Assembly (NCBI GenBank): GCA_022560025.1
Contig: JAFISE010000043.1
Span: 143,743 to 207,742, forward strand
Length of the DNA stretch: 64,000 nucleotides
Origin: Stagonosporopsis chrysanthemi
Lineage: Eukaryota; Ascomycota; Dothideomycetes; Pleosporales; Didymellaceae
Reading direction: 5' to 3'
Positions 10,765 to 21,492 of this stretch are shown piece by piece (position 1 is the stretch's first letter; every line of letters starts with the position of its first letter). Made by a program: the position numbers and the translations under genes. The notes beneath the pieces are model-generated. The model searched no databases. It saw nothing but the letters and a program-made list of their open reading frames with translations, and had not been told where the DNA came from.

Positions 10765-11141
10765 GTCTCAGGCCTTGAATTTGCACAGTTCGTGGCTGGT
10801 CTCAAGTATGCTGAGGTGGCAGGACTGTATCCCTTGCAGTTGCCACCCCTCTGCACTTTAGCTATCTTCACATTCCTCCGCCTTCCCATGGACAGCACGT
10901 AAGGCGTACAGCACGTCTACGCGACCACGCGTTCGAAGCGCGACGACGAATTCCACGGCCCGGGAAGAGATGGCTGTAGTGACGAAAGGCTTTCAGCATG
11001 TCTGCTTCCAAGACCTACTTTCAACCTTGCGACGACACACCTCTGCGACGACCTCTATCTGTGACCTGTTGCTATGGCAGCATCACTTCTGTAAGAGTTT
11101 CACATCCTTTCAACTGGATCAGCTGACGGGATACCAGTGCT
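10765..11141. other. intergenic, promoter of the Axl2-like gene
   Basis: Short tandem intergenic region. No gene or clear element is seen. Confidence 0.5.
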
Positions 11142-14100
11142 ATGGCGGTGCGCATCGCAGTCTTCAGTGTCCTCATCGCTTTCGTCGGCGCAGCACCGCA
11201 GATCAGCTACCCACTCAACTCGCAATTGCCACCGGTCGCGCGTGTTGGCGAATCATATCTATTCCAATTTGCACCGACGACGTTTACTTCAGACTCGGGT
11301 GGTCTCGTGTACTCTTTGGAGAAAAATCCTTCCTGGTTGACCATCGATGGAAAGACTGGAACACTTTCCGGCACACCTGGGGCGCGCGATGTCGGCGTTA
11401 CGTCTTTCACAGTCGTTGCGGCAGAGGCCGCTGGACCTGTCGCAAACATGCAGTCGAATCTGATCGTAACCAAGGATGGTCCACTTGAGTTGAATGCGAA
11501 CATCTCACAAGCCCTGTCGGCGGCGGGCCCATTATCAGGGCCTACCACTGTCACTATCAAAGCCTCTCGGAACTTCGAGATATCTTTTCCCTCGGACGTG
11601 TTCGAATCAGAGACCAAGTTATCGTACTTTGCGACACTCTCTGACCACACCCCACTGCCTGCATGGATTAGCTTTGACCCGTCATCGCTACGATTCGCAG
11701 GCACTACTCCGCCCACAAGTATACCGCAGGTTTTTGGAATTCTCTTGATTGCGTCTAGTGCTCCTGGGTATGCTGCCTCGACTGTGCAATTCGCGCTATC
11801 GATCGGTGCGCGCGAGCTCTACTTCCAGCCTGCTATCCAAACTTTGAACATCTCAAGGGGCGATACGGTGCACCTGACAGGCCTCAAGAACAAACTCTAT
11901 CTGGACCAGTCGCCTATTAGTGACAGAGACATTCAATCACCGTCGGCTGAGCTCCCGGACTGGCTGAGTTTCGATGGCGCCACATTCGATATTCATGGCA
12001 CAGCACCTGCAGAGCTTTCTTCGCAAGACCTTACCATTTCAGCAAACGACATATACGGTGACCTAGCTCAATACACCATTCATATGAACGTCATATCAAA
12101 GCTGTTCTCTGGCACTGTCGGCACACTGAACGTTACAGTGGGCGAATTCTTCAAAACTCAGCTGCCACGATCGATTCTTGCTGAGGAGGACGAAGTCGTT
12201 ACAGTTGATTTTGCATTACTAGCAGATCACATGCACTTCAATCCGACAACTTTCACAATATTCGGCACAGTTCCGCAGGGTGAGAAACCGCAGGTCGTGC
12301 AATGCAGTATGTCGGCATCCTCCAAAGACGGAAGCCTCAAAGAGACCCAACCTTTCAATATCATGCTCCTAGAAGCAACGGAATCTACTGCCAACAACAA
12401 TACTACGATAGCCGGCCACGGTGACACATTTGACACGACGAACGCGAACACTAGGGGCCAACGCACGGGCGTCATCGTCGGTATAGTGCTTGCAGTAATC
12501 TGCGGTGCTGCGGTTCTTGCTGTTTGTATCTTCTGTATATGCAGGAGAAGGAAGCAAGTCAAGAGCTATCTAAGCTCTAAGCCTGCAAGCCCAACCAGTC
12601 CAAGGAAATCCACGATCTCACGACCAACATTCATTCCTATTGGCTGGCCAGATATTGAAGAAGAAGATCTTGAAAAGGGAAAAGATCACGACGATGTGCT
12701 CGTTGAGCGAACTCCTGAACATGCTCCAAAACTCGATTTGGACCTTTCTCACGAGCGTAGGGATAGCGCATCTGCAACAGACTCGATCGGTGATGCTGAC
12801 ACACGGATACTCGAAGATTTCGGAGAGTCCTCTTGGGGTTATATACGTAAAGACTCTACGCCTTCCGATCGCCCACACGACTCGATGAAACTCGCTGTTG
12901 AACTGGCGAAGCGATCCTCCCAGAATTCTGCAAATTCTTTTCGAAAGCACACGCGCAGGACCACTACCGTATATCGAGACCAAATTCACCGTAGTTCAGG
13001 ACTCCCTGTTCATCGACGCATCATTGGCATGGGTAAGTGGTAATATGGCTGTCAAGACTGTACGCTAATGTCTTGATAGTAAGCACACACTACCCTTACT
13101 GTCAAAGTTCATCGCAATGCGACAGTATTTGTCTTCGAAACGCTACTGCAAAGATAATATGCTGACGAAACGATTGCAGGGACACGGGCGCCACACCTAC
13201 TCCCCATCGAGGAGTAACAACAACTTTGGATCGCTTCGTCGTGCTATGAGCTCCAGTTCATATTCTCGGCGCACAAGTAGTCTTTCTACGGTTCCAACAG
13301 CTTGTCCTCAAGCACCTACCGCTCGGTCCCGACGACCCAAGGTCACAACGCCTACCGAAGAGCGACATAGTATCCGTGTTGTTCCCACCTCAAGCCGCAG
13401 CAGTCTGGCCGATAGACGCACAATAGAGGCAAAACGCAGCTCATATATACGCAAACGAGCGTCCGCACAATCACCCTTCTTTAGCGCAGGATATCGTGCC
13501 TCGTCTTCAAGCTATAGGTCTCCGCCTGCTTTCCTCACAGAAAAGCAAAGGAGATCTCGAAATTTCCTGCTGCCTTCAAGAGCCAACACCATCGTCAAGC
13601 CAGATGATGATGTCGAAGTAGGCAAAGAAAAGGAGGTGCCTGGGTTCCATCCCGAAGAAACAGCAGAGCCTAGGTTTCCTGGTAGCCTACGTAAGCACCG
13701 TTCTACGAAATCATTAGCCAAGGAAACTCAAAAAGCCCGGTCTCCTTCACAACTACCGCCTCGACCCGCGACAACTCATGCTGCCAGCGGCACTGGTATG
13801 GGCCGAAGGGCAAGTACTCGGAAAAGCCTCCTTGTGTCTGAACTAAAGTCATCTCTCAACAATCTTACCGGGTCTGAGATCTATGACAATGCAGACTTGA
13901 GCGAGAGTGTCTACACAGATGAGGAGGATGACATCGAGGACTACGACAAGAGGACAACAGTCAAGCCAGGCCAGTTCACGTTACCTCCTCTGAATCTTGA
14001 TTCGAGGAGCAAAATCACGCGTGATAAGAGGAGCAGCAAGCGTAACAGCCAAGTCAAGAGAAGCGACCCTGAGTTGAAGCGCACAAGCGAACGCGAACCT

Positions 14101-14913
14101 ACTCCACACTATCTTGCAAACGAGCACGGGGGCAAAGAAAACATGTCATCGACGTACACGCTCGGAAAAATCACCTCCATTCCTGAAACGAAGGTAATGT
14201 CACGAGAGGCCTTGTCACCCGTTCGTCCAACCTCGTCCAACGCTCGCTACTCACGAGCAATCGCCATCCCACGGAAGTCTGTCCTCCGCGATAGCCAAAT
14301 TCGTCCTGTCTCTCAGGCCGGGTCAAATCCCGGCTCCACCAACGAGCGCCATTCACGACGGTCTCTTCACTCTCGCCAACAATCTCGAGTCTCCGGTCCC
14401 AAACGCACGCCACACGGCCATTCGCGCTCACAGTCCTCCGCATTCCCCTTCTTCGACCCTAACGTCACGGGAACAGACACAGACAGTATCGGCGCCGCCG
14501 TCACGACACCCACCCCTGCCAAGAGATCCACCAATGAGCCTTCAGTCACCCGCGACCTCTCGGGCAACCTGATTTACCACGGCGACGACACGCTAGGCAG
14601 TAGCAGTATGGTCTTCAACGCCCCTCCAGTACTACCGCAGACACGCAAACGCATCTCCAACATCCCAATGGGTGTTCCCGGGAGGCAGAGCACAGGACTC
14701 GGTCTCTTCCCGCAGAGCACGAGTGCGGCTGAGTTGAATGGAGAGAGGGAACGCAACCCGCTATCTGTCATTGGCGCGAGTGTTGATATCGAGAAGGCCG
14801 GGACGCCTGGAAAGGAGAGAAGGACTTGGGGCGAGGGCTTGAAGAGCATGATTGGACGGAGCAGTATATGGACGTGGGAGAAAGAGAAGGATGATGTCAA
14901 AGTGTTTGTGTGA
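11142..14913 (+). CDS. AXL2: Axl2-like cadherin-fold polarity membrane protein
   Basis: The 5' exon (11142 to about 13032) encodes a signal peptide (MAVRIAVFSVLIAFVGAAP), then about 420 extracellular residues with repeated cadherin-like/He-PIG modules (WLTIDGKTGTLSGTPG; WISFDPSSLRFAGTTP; WLSFDGATFDIHGTAP). One membrane helix (about 442-466, GVIVGIVLAVICGAAVLAVC) follows, then a serine-rich cytosolic tail. The tail continues from HGRHTYSPSR at 13180 to the stop at 14913 and ends in DDVKVFV, as in fungal Axl2 proteins. In yeast Axl2 marks axial bud sites and interacts with septins; in filamentous fungi it acts in septation or conidiation. The join near 13033-13179 is unclear: one GTAAGT..TTGCAG intron shifts frame by one base. 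Introns 13033-13083 and 13125-13179 with a 41-nt exon keep frame. Confidence 0.85.
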
Positions 14914-15246
14914 TTTACGCCAGCGTTGCGAGCTTTGCCTGGTGTCAATGGGTGTTCTGCGGGTTTCTTCTATATCCCTGATGCCGGCGAGTTGTAGTCA
15001 TTGTCGTTTTTAGATAGGTCTTCGTCGTTCTTAGATAAGGAATATCATTTCGTTCAGTCACGTTGACAAGCTTACATTTTCCAAAATCAGCAGCGAGAGA
15101 AGTTTTGACATGTCGTAAAGTTCGGTCTAGTTTAATCTATATGCTAAGGCTCCGACGCCTGTCGATGTATCACGCATCACCTTTTAACTCCACCTTATCC
15201 TAGGTATACCCTAAACGCCACCCAAGCAAGTCTCTATCCCAAGCAT
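14914..15246. other. convergent 3' region between AXL2-like and DRE2
   Basis: 3' flanks of two convergent genes. No gene seen. Confidence 0.5.
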
Positions 15247-16298
15247 CTACAACTGAATGTCGTTGTTGAGCAATCTGACCTCCTCGCCTGGCTTGAAAGC
15301 CGGCAGTCCAATGTACGGGCACCCGTCGCACCTGAACGCATCGCCCAAGGCGCAGTTGCCGCAGCTACCAACTTTGCCCTGGACTGTGAAGTCGACCTCG
15401 TCGAGGAGGTCGTCGGCGCCGAACTTCATGGTGTTGAGGGCCTTGTCAGCATCTGCACGCTTCGCGGCGTCTTCAGCCTCAATCTTCTCCTTCATGCCGC
15501 AGGTGCAGTCTTTGCAGGCGCGGCGGCGCTTTCCGGGCTTGGGGCGGCATTCGAGGGCTGTGATACTGTAAGTGTTTGTCCAAAGGTAAGGGAAGGGGGC
15601 TACGGACGTTGAATGACAGGGCGTGCCATGTCCTCTTCTGTGATGAGGTCGTCCTCGTCAATGAGGTCGTCGTCTTCGCCGGTGATTATGGGATCGTCGA
15701 GGTCGTCGCTAAAGTCAACGAAGCCGACGCCCAATGGCTTCGCAGGGACAGGCTCGGGTGAGGGTCGCTTGCCGTTCAGATTGATACGGTTCAGGTTCAG
15801 CGGAACGGAGCCGTCTGCGTTGACCTCCTGGACTGCACCATTGGCGCTTGTACCGTTGACACCATTTGTGCCATTTACACCATTTGCCGCCTTCTTCCTG
15901 CCGAACTTCAAGGGTATCGATACAGGCTCCTCCTGTGCTGGCTTTGTCATGCCCTCTGCGCCCTCAATCAGGCCTGCCAGGATGGCTTCCGTCCTCTCTG
16001 AGCCCTGCAATGTGCCGTCCTGGCTCTTGAACACACCACCGACTTTCAACGCAGCAACAATCTTGCGTACGACATCGCGGACGAGGAGTGCGTGGCTTTC
16101 GCGCGAGGTGCCAGCAGCGTCGGTGAGGAGCAGCACGACATCGTATGTGGAGGATGGGAGATTTGCCAGGCCTGCCGCAACGCGGTCTAGCATCTGCAGG
16201 TCGGTCGAGGAGCGGTCATGCAGTTCGTAAATGCTGTTCAGCTTCTCGGGGTGCGCCGCAACTGAGGGCGGCGCGAGGATGAGTGTGCGTGAGGTCAT
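15247..16298 (-). CDS. DRE2: Dre2/anamorsin (CIAPIN1), cytosolic Fe-S assembly factor
   Basis: Two exons (15604-16298, 15247-15565) give 337 residues. The N-terminal part is the divergent methyltransferase-like domain of Dre2; a flexible Asn/Gly-rich linker and an acidic stretch (DDDLIDEDDLITEEDM) follow. The C-terminal domain has both cysteine motifs: C-x-n-C-x2-C-x-C for the [2Fe-2S] cluster (ECRPKPGKRRRACKDCTC) and the twin CX2C motif (CGNCALGDAFRCDGC) for the second cluster. Dre2 with Tah18 passes electrons from NADPH at an early step of cytosolic iron-sulfur protein assembly. The intron joins CC and T to restore a proline codon, and frame is kept. Confidence 0.95.
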
Positions 16299-17383
16299 GG
16301 CGGGGTCGTGGCGGGGTGGGCGAAAAGCAGATGAGGCGGAGTTCAGGTTCAGGTGTCGGGCAGAATGTCAGTCGGAGTGGAGAGGAGCAGCAAAGAGAAA
16401 AACTAAAGACTATCTTGGGCGCTGAGCAATCAACTTCGCGACATTGCCGCATTTGACTAAAGTTCGCGATTAACGCTACCGGCGCTCGGAGAAAGCACTT
16501 CAGTGGCTTCATCAGTTACGCGATTGGCTGATAGCGGGCTGCTGGACAGTCATCAAGCGTGACCGTCAGGCGACAAGGCGGGCTCAGGCCAGGGCGGACG
16601 GAGCATTCCGCGGGCCCACTTTGAGGCAGTAGTAAAACCTGGGGTAACGCCGTGGAAGCACCACCAAAGGCTGATGGAAGAACCGGACCAGCTCCCCTCA
16701 TGCTCAGCCCACGAGCGGAGACGCAGCCTGGGCTAGGCCCTGATTTCTGGCTGCTCTGTCGCTGGCGCTGTGCGTTGAGGGACAGACCAGACACTTATGG
16801 CTGTATACTGACCGTAATCTCAACTCCCTGCCCCGTTCGGGTGAGGCGTGACGTAGTGCCCTGCAGTCCGTCACCCCCCAGACCCAGGAACCGAATGCCC
16901 ATCTACAGAGTCGTGTGAAGCTGATTGCACAGCCAGCAGGAATGTTGCATGCCGCTGTCAGGGCTTGTTGCTGCAAGGTTTCGAAGCGCTTCCACGTTAC
17001 AGGGTCCAGCTGCTAACGGTGATATAAAGGGAAGTCACGCCTGACCCCGCTCTCGAGCTCGCGTGCTCTTGCATCTTCCTTTGATCTCACCTTGTCATTC
17101 AGCACGCCATCTCAAGCAATTACATCGACAGTTGCTCTCAGCTATTGCCCAATACTTTTGTTGCTACATCGAAGGTATGTGTGGTGCTCTTCCTCGGCGC
17201 TGATCGCCATGACTCCGCGCCGCTACGCCATAGGCATCACGAGACCACTCTTACGTGACCGTAAAGACCCACTGATAGCTTCAGACCCCGAAGTTCCGTC
17301 TCTGACTACTTCAACCTCACGCTGCCCGCATTTGATTCCTCCTACACACAATCTGTGCTCAATCATCTCAACACTCACCAACC
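16299..17383. other. divergent promoter between DRE2 and the Stf2-like gene
   Basis: Long upstream region of both neighbours. A TATAAA at 17023-17028 and a CCCCT stress-type element near 16695 fit a stress-induced Stf2-like gene. The region between TATA and the split start codon at 17384 would be a 5' leader that may itself contain introns. Frames here show no protein homology. Confidence 0.5.
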
Positions 17384-18005
17384 AGTAAGTCGAGTGCTTT
17401 CTGCTTTTGAATTCACCGTATGGAAGCATTGAGCGGCTGTATGGCAACCATGCAGCTCAATGCCTCAGTGGTTGAATATCATCTGTACTGGACTGACACT
17501 TGACAGTGACTCGCTCTCACAAGTGGACTGACCGTGACCACGCTGGCATTGCCGATGGCACTGCTGAGCGCGAAGCGAGGCTGCCTCGTTACTTCGCCAA
17601 GTCAGGCCACGCCGACACTGACCCTACCAAGACCAAGAAAGATGGTAGTGGAAAGGGCAATTGGTAAGCAAACTTCCCGGCTTCCATCAGCCGTCTCATC
17701 AACACTCACTTGACGCCAACCGTTCACACGGACCATCCTTCAACGAACAACACTGACATCTCTTCAGGGGTCGAGACGGCGATGAAGTCGAAGACATGCC
17801 CTACAACCTTAACAACGCACGTCGCCGCAGCAACTCTTCGACCAACCAGCTCAAAGACTTCAAGACCAAGTTCGAGACTGTCGAGACCGAGCCCGTCTTC
17901 GAGGAAGAGCTCCATGGCCCCATCGGCGAAGAGCTCGAGAAGCAGAGCACCACCTCTAGCTCCACCAAGAGCGTTGATGAGGAGGACCACGATAGAAAGT
18001 TGTAA
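17384..18005 (+). CDS. STF2: Stf2-like hydrophilin / ATPase-stabilising factor
   Basis: Exons 17384, 17507-17663 and 17768-18005 give 131 residues. The protein begins MTRSHKWTDRDHAG and has KYFAKSGH-type and GSGKGNWG segments that match yeast Stf2 (MTRTNKWTE..., GSGKGNWG), a very hydrophilic protein first described as a factor of the ATP synthase inhibitor complex and later linked to desiccation tolerance. Later segments (NARRRSN, KDFKTKFE, EEELHGPIG) are features I recall of filamentous fungal homologues. The start codon is split: A at 17384 ends the leader exon, and TG comes after a 122-bp GTAAGT..GACAG intron. No in-frame ATG precedes the conserved residues without this splice. Membrane segments are absent, and charged residues are abundant. 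Confidence 0.85.
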
Positions 18006-18580
18006 GATTAGGGTTCACCTAGGCTTCACGGCTCAATCCCGCAGGGAAGCCTACAGATGCCCTATGGTATGAAATGTGAAGGCATGGCTGCAGCTCAGTT
18101 GGCTAGCTGATCTGTGGGAAGCCACTGCCCAATGTTCCATCGCTTTCAGGCGTATGGTTTGTACAACGTTCAACGTGATCATGGCAATTTGTATCAAGTA
18201 TGAGAAGGCTATCATAAATCCAAATTTATATTATAGAATGCCTGCAATGTCCATTTACTGCAGGTCTACCAACTAGACGCCTCATTGACCCAAGACGCAT
18301 GTCCAGCACACCATGCTTTAGACGTCATCAAAGTCAACCTTCCTCGTGTAGGCTACAGGGTAGTGTGGATCGTCCCACAAGTCATGTTCATGACTTGTGA
18401 CAACCTCTATCTTCTCCCCCGTAAGAGCCGACGACTGTTTCTAACATCTTCCGCAACACCAAAAGTCCTTCAAAGGGCAGAGACATGTCGACTGAGAGTA
18501 GATATGATTTCACATTTGCTTCCCCAACTCCAACGCTATGCAAACACAACGGCAATGCTATAGGTATCAAGACCAGACGC
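18006..18580. other. convergent 3' intergenic region
   Basis: Between the stop codons of the Stf2-like gene and SWC4. I looked at a tRNA-like GCTCAGTTGG near 18093 and rejected it. Nothing else is seen. Confidence 0.5.
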
Positions 18581-20618
18581 TCACTTCCTAGCCCTCTTCT
18601 CGCTCGGCTGGCTTCCCTCACTGAGCTCGCTGGCACTCCTCTTGTGCCCTACACCTTGACTCGTAGCCCGACTCGTCTGCGCGGCACTCTCATCCTCGCC
18701 TTCTGCGTCGACGTCGTCTGTATTCGCATTGGCGGGCGTGTTGTGCGCGCCTGTGTCATCCTCTCCTTCTGCATCGTCGTCCTCGTCCTCATCGTCATCT
18801 TCAGCGTCGATATCGTCGCGGTCCGCGTTTGCCGGCGTGTTCTGCGCGCCGGTGTCGTCTTCGCCCTCCGCGTCGTCGTCATCGCCTGTGCCGTCTTCGT
18901 TGGAGTCGCCCATGGGTGTGTCCAGATTGTCTTTCTTGGTGTCTTCGCCAGATGCGTCGCCTTCCTGCTTGACGCCCGTGGGTCCGCTTGTGCCATCGCG
19001 CGCTGCCTTCATGCGCGACAGCACGCGGCACTCGCCCATCTCCTTTTCCTTGACCTTGCGCACGTCCAGCAGCCGCCCCACCTTGGTCACTAGCTGCTCG
19101 AATATGTCTGCAACCTTGCTTGTGGGGATTGGTATGATTTCTGGCACTCCGAGTTCCTGCAGCGCAGAGGCGATTTTCTGCGTTTGCACGTTGGATTTTG
19201 CCTGTCGCATTTTGAGTAGCTTGTCTGATCCGAAGGTGACGCCTGAGGTCAGGCGATCGTGCGTGCTGACTGCGAAGCGGTGTTCTTGGTGCGGGCTCAG
19301 CGTCTTGACGGGAGTCTGACTCGGTGCGGCGGGTGGGAGGGCCATTGATGTGCGGCGGTTGGCAGAGTTGGATGCTGAGGGCGTATTGATCATATCGTTT
19401 GCGCTAAGGCTGAGACGGCCTGGTGCATTCGAACCACCACTCGAGCGCTTCTTGCTGCGGTCTTGCTGGAAGAGCTGCTGGAAAAGTGCTTGCAGAGCTG
19501 TGCTCGACGTGAAGCTTTGTAGACCTGCTGCTGTGGAGGTGTTGGCCTGTGGTGCATCGAGGCGTGCGCGCAGTTCTTCGCGTTCAGCGTCAAGGCGGAC
19601 GGCGGCCATGTTGATACGTTGGAGTTCTGTAAGGAGGAACTCTTCTTCCTTGACTTCGTCCATGTTGCGATTCATGAGGGCTGTGGCGAGCATCTTGCGA
19701 TTGCGCTCCATGACAGGGTCGAATTTGGAAAGCGTCTCGTACAGACTGTACTGTTCGGCATCCATCTGGACTTCGGGGATGCGAAGCTTCATGAGCTTGG
19801 CGGATATGTCATAGAAGCGCGCCTTCATTTCCTCGAGATTGCGCTCCTTGTCTCGCGGTGGTGCAAACGGCATCGTTGCCAGCGCATTTGAGTCGGCATC
19901 GCCGTTCTCCTGCTGTGCAGCTTGGGCAAGCTCGCGTTCCCTCCTCTTAATCGCCTGCCACTCGTATCGGTCCCAGATCACGGCCCACCGGTACGAATAA
20001 TCCTTCACAACCCCAAACAGATAGTCTGTCTCCTCTCGGCTCCAATCATCGCTCCGCAAATGTGCATCGTACTCCTCGTCGGTGAAATCAGGCATGTCGA
20101 CCGTGATGTTGTACTTGACATAATCGGCGCAGCTCTCGACGTAGTCTGTAGGCTCGCTATCCTGCATCGCTGCATCGTCGCCTTCTTGTACGGGTGGTGC
20201 GGTCGTAGGTTTGCGTCGCCAATGCTTCAAGATGAGTCCATCGTTGCGCGCTGGGTTGGTGAACGGCTGTGGCACCCTGCGGCGGGATTAGAGCCACGAT
20301 CATGTCCAAACACCGGTATACGCACCATTTTTTTGCAGGTCCAGTGCTCTGCCTCTTCGCGCGATATGCTTTCTTCTCTTCGTACACAGCAACTGGTGGT
20401 GGTCGCTCACCATATAGCGCTGCGACTTCACGCGCAACACCCTCTAGACGCACAAGTTAGGTGCAATTCTCCCCAATCCATTGTTTTGTCGCATGCTAGC
20501 AAGACTCACGTATCCGTTTTGTCTGTCCGCCCTTCTTCGACTTCTTGCTTGCCGTCGGGGCTGCCACCTCGCCGACAGGCAGCCCGAGCATATCGCGCAC
20601 ATCGCGATTCGATGCCAT
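18581..20618 (-). CDS. SWC4: Swc4/DMAP1-like subunit of SWR1 and NuA4 complexes
   Basis: Three exons (20510-20618, 20326-20443, 18581-20276) give 640 residues. Start MASNRDVRDMLGLP, then the KRIQGVAREVAALYGERPPP segment and WVPQPFTNPARNDGLILKHW, all typical of Swc4/DMAP1. The SANT-like region reads DMPDFTDEEYDAHL, then WSREETDYLFGVVKDY and RWAVIWDRYEW. The middle is helical. The C-terminus is a long acidic tail with a nearly exact internal duplication (AEGEDDTGAQNTPANA, then AEGEDDTGAHNTPANA) and ends in basic residues. Swc4 sits in both the H2A.Z-depositing SWR1 remodeller and the NuA4 acetyltransferase in the nucleus. Splice phases agree at both junctions. Confidence 0.93.
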
Positions 20619-21492
20619 CGCGGCCGTGCTTCGATTCGATCTGGCGGCGTAGAAGTGTTGGAAAAGAGCGTGGGAAATGGTTTTGCAGGGGTGTTGTGAG
20701 CGTGACGAAAGTTGGGTTATCCGCGAAGTTGCGCGCGCCGCGGCGAATGCGGTGGCGCCAAGCACTAATTGCAGCCTCGTCCCACGCATGTGTAAGAGAG
20801 GTTACATGACTGCGTAATTACACGACCAAGCAAACGTCTTGACAGGTTCAGGGACGAGACTGTCTTGCTATGATAATCATGCTTTTCAGGACGATCGTGT
20901 CGCACTGCCTGTATGCATTCTTCATTCTTGATCACTTCGAATCTTCACAAAGATCATCCTTCTTCAGAGCTGACGCTTCAAGTTTCACTGTTGATCGAGG
21001 GCAGCTTGTGTGATAATTCGTCTCTAATTTCTTGCTTTGATCTAACTAAAACAATCAAAACCCATCGCTCACCTCCACAATACAGACAGGTTCTGGTGAA
21101 AGAGACTCCTTTACATGCTATGTTTTTCCTCCTACCAAACAAACATGAAATGATAACGATGATAAATGGAATGCCAACTTCGTACCGCCAAAGACGCAAC
21201 GCCGCGTACGCCAGTATAAATGGCTTCCGTGGGACAAGCTGCTGTGCAGGTGCTGCTAGTACCTTCGAAAGCCGGGTGTGAAGAAGATGATGAAAAGAAG
21301 AGATCCAGGCTGGCGTCGAGGTGGTGCGGTCGTCGTGAGAGTATTACCTAAGATACCGGAAAGAGATTTCGATCCCGTCTATCAATCATTACAAAAATAC
21401 CTATACAGGGAAGACGTGGCTGATAAGCTCGCTCAATGGAACGAACTCCGGGATGCAACGCAATACGCAGGAAATCAGATGAGGCAGCTCCA
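20619..21492. other. intergenic, promoter of SWC4 and 3' flank of the casein kinase gene
   Basis: Both flanking genes are on the minus strand. Small frames are present but without conserved content. Confidence 0.5.

Noticed and set aside
18085..18160. tRNA-like GCTCAGTTGGCTAGC
   Set aside because: The A-box-like stretch has no GGTTCGANNCC B box at the right distance and no cloverleaf can be drawn.
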